From assembly GCA_032622095.1 (NCBI GenBank), contig CP136067.1, forward strand, positions 193,898,052 to 193,962,051: a DNA stretch of 64,000 nt, in the 5' to 3' direction. Within the stretch, counting starts at the first letter, position 1. Each line of letters opens with the position of its first letter. Positions 53,501 to 62,500 of the stretch are shown here, piece after piece. The notes under the pieces were generated by a model. It was not told the DNA's origin and searched no databases. It saw only the letters and a list, made by a program, of their open reading frames with translations. The position numbers and the translations under genes are program-made. This DNA is from Siphonodentalium dalli. Its lineage: Eukaryota > Mollusca > Scaphopoda > Gadilida > Siphonodentaliidae.

Positions 53501-56500
53501 CGAAGCTTATGTAAAGGACATAATTGCAACGTGCCCTCATTTCTTAGAAATGACAAATTAAGTTCAGATTTATTATGCAGAATGAACAAATTGCAACCGT
53601 TAACGTTATATGCGACATGATCCGGTCTTTCTTCACCATTCGAGACAATATACATAATGTCTAATAAAAGCAAGTATACCTGAGATTTTATGACAGTAAA
53701 TTCACAGGCGTATATGCATATCGTATGTGATTACTCATGTTAAATTATTCCATATGTTGATATATGTATTTATTATATGTGCAACTGCCCATTGGGTGTA
53801 TTTTGCATTAAAAACTTATCTTATCTTATCTTATCCCCCACATATGCTAATTAATGTGCACCCCTAAATGGGAACCCTGGCTCCGCCACTGGTGTGCACC
53901 GGGTATATTATAACGAAACGCTGCAAGAATGTCAGAGTAGCCTAACATGCACAGGGGCGACAAGTTCTTCCCCGTTCACCCCTGTACATTTTACTCTGGC
54001 ATCTCATGGGCCAACGTAACGTTATATTATCTGGTGTATAGTCAGTGGCGGGCCAAAATTCCCATTTAGGTGGGGGCAGTAGGAAAAGTTTGAATATTTT
54101 GATGCCCCATGAATGATTTCCGGGCGTTTACATGACATTGGACATGTTTTGGTAGGGGCCCATATTGTCTGAATTAGCAAGTAGAGGTTTAATGGGGGCA
54201 GTGGGAATTTTGAGACCCCTTGGCTTCGCCACTGGACTGTACACTATTTAGTAAACGATAATACCCCGATAAAACAAAATCTTCGGAGAATCGGACCTTC
54301 GGAGAATCGGACCTTCGGAGTTATGGGCCGTCGGAGAATCGGGCCTTCGGAGTTATAGGTCTTCGGAGAATCGGCCCTTCGGAGTTATAGGTCTTCGGAG
54401 TTATAGATCTTCGGAGAATCGGCCCTTCGGAGTTATGGGCTTTCGGAGAATCGGATCTTCGGAGTTATGGGCCGTCGGAGAATCGGATCTTCGGAGTTAT
54501 GGGCCGTCGGAGAATCGGGTCTTCGGAGTTGTGGGCCGTCGGAGAATCGGGTCTTCGGAGTTGTGGGCCTTCGTAGTAATAGGTCTTCGGAAAACCGGTC
54601 TGACACCCGTTGAACGTCGTTGTGAAAATCATATCTATTTTCAGGTCTGATAATAAGTTATGTTAACCCCTGAAGTATCTGACTTCACTCAGAACTGTTA
54701 TTAACCTCTTGTTTGATTAACGAGGTGAACATCATTATAGATATCTCTATTTTTTCGTCATGTTTTAACATAAGAATTGGAAAACAAACAAACAAAAGAT
54801 CATATAATAAACAATAATGATAGCTGTAATTCATCTCATCACAAACAGATAATAGTCTCCATAGTCAACAGCTATATAACGGAAACAATATGAAGTCGAA
54901 AATATCCCAGTCATGGAGCAGTATAATGTTATAACGTGTGCCCGGTTAGTTGGCTACAAATCATCGTCATCATCTGGTAGCTCGAGTTTCATCGCCTCCT
55001 CCAGTTCCTTCTCATATATTTTGATCATTTCAGCACTGATAAACACTTCCGGTGGTATTGTGGCTGGTGTAGCTTCGAGCTGTAGGCTGTTATCTCCAGT
55101 AGTCTTCCTCATCAAGTATAAAAACGGCTTCTCAATGTTGTAGTTGCTTTTTGCACTAAGATCATAGTACTGAATATTTTTCTTCCGGTGGAAATTCACA
55201 GATTTGGCCTTGACCTTTCTGTCTCTAACATCAACTTTGTTTCCGACCAGAACGATTGGTATTCCAGTGCATACTCTCGTGACGTCACGATACCAATTCG
55301 GGACGTTGCCGTATGTGATCCGTGACGTCACATCAAACATGATGATTGCGCAATGAGCGCCAATATAGTATCCGTCGCGGAGTAGTCCAAATTTCTCTTG
55401 GCCAGCGGTATCCCAGACATTGAATTTGAACGGGCCTCGCTGTGTGTAGAACTCTAGCTGGTGGACTTCGGCACCTACCGTAGCGATATACTTTCTCTCG
55501 AATTCGCCTGCAATATAAAGCATGTCCATATTTTAGATAATTACGCATGTTATACGTCTACGTATACAGGCCTATGTATTCACAAAAACGTATCAAAGAA
55601 TTTACGTTAATCAAATGTTGACGGCGGAAAATGATTATCTGCATTTATTACATGATTCGACCCCTATTTCATTTATTAAACTCATTCTATAATAATGATA
55701 TTCAACGGTCATTTTATAACATGAAATAGTGCCAGGTGTACCAAAATGTATTATTGTTGCGCAAACGTGACATTTGACATCCGGCTTGTCATCTAGCAGT
55801 TTACATTCCGTATATATACGTAACCCAAATCGATATTTGTGACGATTGTTGAATTAGTTTCAACAAATATTTCATTAAATTTACGACATTAACTCGCCAA
55901 AGAGTCGTATTATCTGGGATTAATTCTTTACGCAGGCAAAAGGCGCATATATAATAGCCGCTGTTAGTTTCACGTGGCATTTATTGAAGTATGTTTTATA
56001 TGAGGTTTTGGATCAAGCAATAAATAGAATTTACAACTCGTCCGCAGTTTTTACGAAATTTATTCTTTACTCGTACAGTAAAGTCGAGAAAATGTAGATA
56101 AGAACATAATGTTTTTGTCATGTTGCCAACTCGACGGCTTAGTTCAGTCCGAGTAATCATATACCAGCGATCATACACAATCTAATTTAACACAGTTCTC
56201 ACCATTTTCCGTTGAAAAAATAATTTCATTACAAATGTTTTATTTCAAACACTAGAATGTTAAAGGCGCGGATGGCCTTCCAGGTGGATATTGCTGTTAA
56301 TAAAGCGTACAAACTTGACAATAACATGCTATTTACGCGATATTTATGAATGGTATAAGAATAAAGTCTGTCTAAATTGTAATATTCTTTCTGTTTATGG
56401 CGTGTTTAACGGAAGTGACTATTTTAACAGTACCCGCATCGAAGGCCATCCGTACATTGAAAAGAAATAGAATCTGGTTTTAAATGTAATGAAACCCTGA

Positions 56501-59500
56501 AATGAATTGGCCTGAGTACATGTATACTGTTACTTACCTGTTTTATGACGTCGAACGAACGTGGTTTTCCCGACACCTCCGTCGCCAATAATCACAAGTT
56601 TTGCAGTTGGACAATTCTTTGTCGTGTTCATTGTTTCTGCATGCAGTATGTCTCTCCTTTTATTATTAGTTTTTGTCTTGAATTTTTTTCTTATTCAACT
56701 TTTAAAATATTTTCTGTGCAACTCCCTTACGTTGTACTGAGCGATACAAGTGTGTTGTCTGTGCGTTATTGTACGTGATATTGTAATAGTATGCTTGAAA
56801 ACCGGGGGTATCCGGATTTTACTGACATTATCCATTGATATCGCCATGTCGGTTGTAACCGATTCGAAGCGGTTCCATTCGTTGTTGTGAAAGAACATCC
56901 ACTTTGGGTTCGATAAACCAATAACCTTCGTCGTTCTATTTTTATCGATGACATCGCTCAGGTGCACTACTTGTTGTGGTTGTTTGGAATAGAGTTACTG
57001 CGCGTGCACCGGAACACGAATACCACAGGCGCAGTGCTGATAGAATGTTTGAACTTTTATTCAGTTTAACCCTTTCTTTAGTAAATTAGTTATCCCATTC
57101 AGTATACACTGAAATGGTATATTATTCGTATGGGGGATGTTCAGGAAATATACGCAGACGTATATACCGTGAATTTTTCAAAAAATGTGGCCGATTTGGG
57201 TATTCAAGAATCAAAAAATTATTTCAACGAGAAAACATATTTTAGCCGCTTTTCGTGGTTGAGGGTATCCAGTAGATCAGAGGATAGTAAAATGCAACCT
57301 TAATCACCTCTAGATCCTGTCCGAATCAGGTCCAATGACGATGCACACACACCTAGTGTCCCTACTGTTGCCATTATGTTTTTCAATGTAAATATGATTT
57401 TGAGTGATATAGAGGTGGAAAATAACATATGCGCAACATGTGCATTGTGTGGTAATCAGAATTTGCACAAATAAACACCAAAATATGATGAGTATAACGA
57501 GTTATGATAATGTATATGTGATATGCATAAATTTCCGATATCCAGGTATCGAGTTTTCTCGACCTGGAATGGTGTGCATTTCTGTTTGATTATGGCCATA
57601 TATTTTTCCGAAGATTAAGGTAAATACTCCACAATTCTATCGGGATGAGGGAATCCAATTCAAATTAATCTCGATACGACAGAAAAACTCTACGGTAGCA
57701 GATGGGACAAGCCAATAACAGGAGAGACACTTGACGTAACAGAAGGGACAGTTTTATTATGAACATACTTGTGAAAACATTATTTCCAACAATAAAACAA
57801 AATGTCACTTTCCATAAGTGAACGAGACCCAACTGGACCAAATGCGTACCAGACCTGGAAACAAAATGTATTAAACGATAGTCTGATGCATATTAGCCTA
57901 TCATTTGGTAACAGGAAGGACTGGTAGTAACAGGAAGGACACATATATACCAAATGTGACCAACAACACAATATAGTATGCGATCCGGCATAGGATAACT
58001 AAAAGCTAACGTTCTGATCGTCAAATATAGGTGCAATTGATGAAATTTATGACATACACGCCGCAATTGGTCTCCGGTAACAGGAAGGACATTAGCGTAA
58101 CTATAGCATATTGGCAATTCATATTTGTTGTCAGACTATAACCGTGGATTTATTTTACGTATGATGTATTATTGCAGAACTGTGTGATACATGCGTACAT
58201 CTGTTGTATCGTGAACAAAATATGTTTTGTTTGAAATTCCACTAATCAGGGGGAGGGGTCAGGAAAATATTTCCGGATGCTAGGCGCTTTTTTTATTTTT
58301 CTGCCCTGTTGGTACTCACCACCCCCTAATTTTTTCCCCATTCTGTGATAGGGATCCACCCCTCCAAACTGCTTCAAATGACTATTTACTCAGTTCTCAT
58401 GATCTTATCTGATCAATGTTCCATATAATGATTATAGAAGCATTCCTTCTTTTATTTACCAACAAGACTAATGTTTCAAAACAAGTCTCCAATAAATGTG
58501 GGCTGTATGGTATGCTGGTGGATTGACATTTAAAGTCCAAGATGGCAATGTTTGTTTGAAACAAATTTTGGGGAAAACATGGAGGCTCCCTTCTAGAGGT
58601 CACTTCGAAGATCCATATGAAGTTTTGGTGACGATTGGATGAGAAATGTAACCTGCAAAGTGCGCTAAAGGATTTGGTCATACAAAGAGTAAAATCCAAG
58701 ATGGCTGCCAGCGGCCATATTTTTCATAAAAAAGTCATTCAAATTTGGCAACTCCCATCTAGAGGTGACCCCAGATCTATATACCGAATATCGTTGAAAT
58801 CGGTCAAAGTTTGTTCTAACACCTTTGTTTTATTTTATTATGTTTTTTAGAATATTCTATTTTTATTTGAAGAGTTCAGTGAAGAGTTTACATTTTTTTT
58901 AAGAATCTATTTTTGTGTTGTTTTCATTTATATTAGGTTGAATAAATCATTTTTATTAGAACTATTTAAATCTGGGCCTTTCCGTGTCAATGTGCATTGA
59001 TAGATCCTTGATGAAAACATTTAGCAAGCTGACCTTTTTATTGCCACTTGGTGTCATCCATCATTATTAACTGATGGTGAACTCAAACCCCCCTACCAAG
59101 AGTTAAGTAAGTACATACCTATTACATACATGCAATAGAAGCATTCTTAAAACCTTATGTCCCATCATTTTGAAGACAATTGATTCGAGGAAAAAAGTTA
59201 CAGGGCCAAGAAAAAATGTGTCAGTCGGGCTGCTGAAAGATTCAAGTGTGTTCGGAAAAAAATTGCAGACCCCCCCCCACCTGCTGTAACTGGCTTTAAA
59301 ATAAATTTTGATTTGGTTACTAGACAGGTTAAGATTGAACAACTTCTGACGTCTGCAGCATTGCAGGTGGTCATGTACAATGGTAGTGCACATTTTACTA
59401 CTAGTATGTTGATAGCTAATATCCAGTTAACATCGTTTGCTCATTGCTATTTGTTTACACACGAGTAGCGGTCTCGTTAAATACTGATTATAGTAAACTC

Positions 59501-62500
59501 TGTATATTTCGTGTATGTCGTAGATGAATAATGGAATAGCTGCGGAATGATGGAGATACTTTGTTTGGAATTAGAATATAGTACCTCACAATTAAATGAC
59601 TTTTCACATACATGTACATGTACCTTATGCATGACCGCAGTAATTCAATTTCGTGAGTTTTTGAAATCATAGCATATCAGCAGGTCTAACAGCATCATAG
59701 CATATTAGCAGGACCACTTGATCAGGTGTACATGTGTCTATATCTGACAGTTTACACGGGTTTGTGTTGGGCATGGGAATTGGCCCTAAGTGAATTTATG
59801 TGAAAACTGTTTGATCATTGCAAATGAGCACGTATACTTTCATTTACTGGATCTCAATCAAGTATAATAGAAAACATTCTATATCAAAATGAGTGTGTGG
59901 AAGACAGAAATGGAAGGCGTTCTGCAAGGAAATACAAATATATGTCAATTCACTGCCAAAAATAACAACTGTGTAATCTATTGTCACTGCTGTTACCGCA
60001 ATGTCCCTCCTGTTACCACATCCAGTATTATCTGACTGAGACAGGAATGATGAGTAAAATCTGTGAAAATATTGATGTTATTAGCCAGGAACCAGAGCAT
60101 GGTGATGTCAAAATCATTACGACATGCAAACTAATACTTACTCATGCCAAATTTTTTAATTTTGTCCATGCTGTTACCAAAGTGTTCCCTACTGTTACAA
60201 TTTAAAATGTAACAGTAGGGACGGTAACAGCAGGGACGTTTCGGGTTTATAAAGGGGATTCCCACCGGTCGTCCATTGTTATGTAACAAAATGTATGTGT
60301 TGCCCCACGGCGATCACATTGGACAAAACTAAGAAGAGAAACATTTGTGTAATAATAAACTCACAGACCTGTATCTATCGGTAACAGTAGTGACACACTC
60401 CCAATGTACTCACCTGTCTGATGAATGATACTGTCAATTACGGGCAAATTAATTGCACCGACCAGCGGATAACAGTTGTTTAGCCATGTGTATTGATGAG
60501 TAGTACTGGAAACCAACTTGCACTTCCTCATTCGCCAATGCCAGGACTGTTGTATTATGTGTTTCTCTCTTGGTAACAGTATAGGGACCACCAATCGTGG
60601 GACAGTTTTGTGACCTAAATTATGTTACTTGACTCGGTAAAAATTTGGCATATTTTGTGATTTTATGATCAGGCGTGTTACATATGATGCAAATTGTCTA
60701 ATAAAGTGGTATTTAATGGTCATATTTTATACAAAAATGTCTGTTTTTGGGGAGATTTCGGAAAATGGGACAGGCATAATTGGCCATTTTGGTCATATTA
60801 CGAGCCTCTGGATTGTAGAGATATCAAGGAGCGGATGATATAGGGTCTGCAACAAGTCGACCCCATCCCATATTATATCTCAAAATAAAAAAAATGTGTT
60901 CATTAATAAACTTTTCTAAAAATAAATGGTGATGGACAGAAATAGGCCACTTTTTTTGAAAAATGCCCATATACCGGTAATAGAAGAGCGGAATGATTCC
61001 TAATAATTGGTGGGAAATGTTCCGATAATAAGTCTGAACATAACTTCCTGTATATATGGAGTTACTCGTTAATGAGAATTTACTATTTACTAAGACAGCT
61101 TAAAATTATAGTGATTTTGTGATTGCAAATTAAAATAGGTGTTTCGACAAGATTCGAAACTTCTGTGTCAAAAATTGTATATTGTGCATGCATCAGTTAC
61201 AGTCTGACACATGCATGCATGGTGCATGGTAAATGTAATATGCCCTTCGTCGTATACCTTCAATTACCATCAAGTTGAAATTTTTTTCAGTTTATCCTTC
61301 GTCAAAGTGGAAAGTTCTTCATGGTGACGTTACCAGTCAACTTCTACGGCGATGACAATCTGCAAAACACAGTTGACGAGGTTAGTTCACATCTGCCAGC
61401 AGTCACCTAGTAGGGCAATGTATATATACATAAGAGCGCACGCATGTAAGTGTACATGGAAAACTAAAGAGGCCTAGGACATGCATGCAGGACAAATGGA
61501 CACTGTAACCTTTAAAATGTATAATCCGAATTAACGCTCCAAAATGACTATTTCTTTGGCTTCGGGTTGGGGGGGGGGGGTGAAAAATATTTGATTCGAG
61601 TCGAGGAGCCCACCTAGATCTGATATCGATTTTAAAATTTGTTTTATTTCTCGAAATGTTAAATTATTTGTGGCCCAGAAAAGAGCCGTCAAATCGATGC
61701 TCTCGGACAAAATTGAGTGGTATACATATATATATAATACGGCCAAATTTCGTGATATGGAAGTGATAATACGACCATATTTCGTTGAACAACATGTTGA
61801 TAAATAACACGTTTCGGGAAATTTTATACCATAGTTGACAGAGGTTAGCATTATTTTGTTGTAATTAATCGATTCTGATAACATAAGCGTATTTTGAAGA
61901 AATGTTGTTGCTGTTGCATCTTGATGATATGGGGACCGTCTGATCGGATTGAGTACCTTTAAAGGACAGACACATAAACCATGCATGAACACTTCAAACT
62001 TCAAAGGACATTGTACGAGAGCCATGAACATTTAAAGATGGTCTACCTGTTCCGGGAACCAATTACAATTTTGTTTTATAAATCCCGATCTCAAAACTAC
62101 AAATATATATTTTGTAAATAAAATACAGACACAACCAAATATTTGGTAAATTGTTTGTCTATAAAGTCATACTAAGGTGCATAATTATTTCGACTGTATA
62201 AGATCGTGGTGAAATCTATAGTCGAAATGTAATTTGCCGTTATTGAGGATGCCAACACTAAGATAGAGTTCTCCTTCTTGGTACGATTTTGGTACACGTT
62301 TTCGAGCGGATTTCTGTTCTAAAAAAATAGCCATTAAAACTGTCCTGCGGATGTGATAAGAACTTATAAATACACTTATATTAATTGATATAAACTTTTC
62401 CGGACAGGTGTCGTCGATTCATATTTATTATTTTAACCCGGAAACTATAAAAAACTTTATGGGAAGAGATATAGAGACCATCTTTAAAAGGGAATTATAA

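Larger units (their letters stand above)
50351..53891. mobile_element. hAT-like CAGTGGCGG segment in the left arm (interrupted)
   Basis: It starts CAGTGGCGGGGTCAATGGGG and resumes after the LINE to end at GGCTCCGCCACTG. It is related to 54043-54234, which lies in opposite orientation: both share AACATGTC(A/C)AATGTCATGT and AAATATTCA. The sequence without the LINE is about 0.28 kb. Confidence 0.65.
49925..54616. mobile_element. Foldback-type element with minisatellite arms, split by a LINE
   Basis: The flanks cgttgtga at 49917-49924 and 54618-54625 are identical (8-bp direct repeat). The ends CGTTGAACGG and CCGTTGAACG are inverted with one mismatch. Each arm holds a tandem array of 17-18-bp units (CTCCGAAGGTCCGATT, CTCCGAAGACCCATAA types): 49950-50325, and complement at 54280-54597. 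Then come a shared unique segment (ATAGTGTACAGTC) and a hAT-like CAGTGGCGG segment. The palindrome runs imperfectly to a centre at about 53968 (ACAGGGG..CCCCTGT). Without the LINE it would be about 1.43 kb with 0.7-kb arms. No transposase frame. Confidence 0.85.

Noticed and set aside
61531-62031. 166-codon frame on the - strand
   Set aside because: Translation of the 440-bp MITE; similar short frames occur in its other copies.
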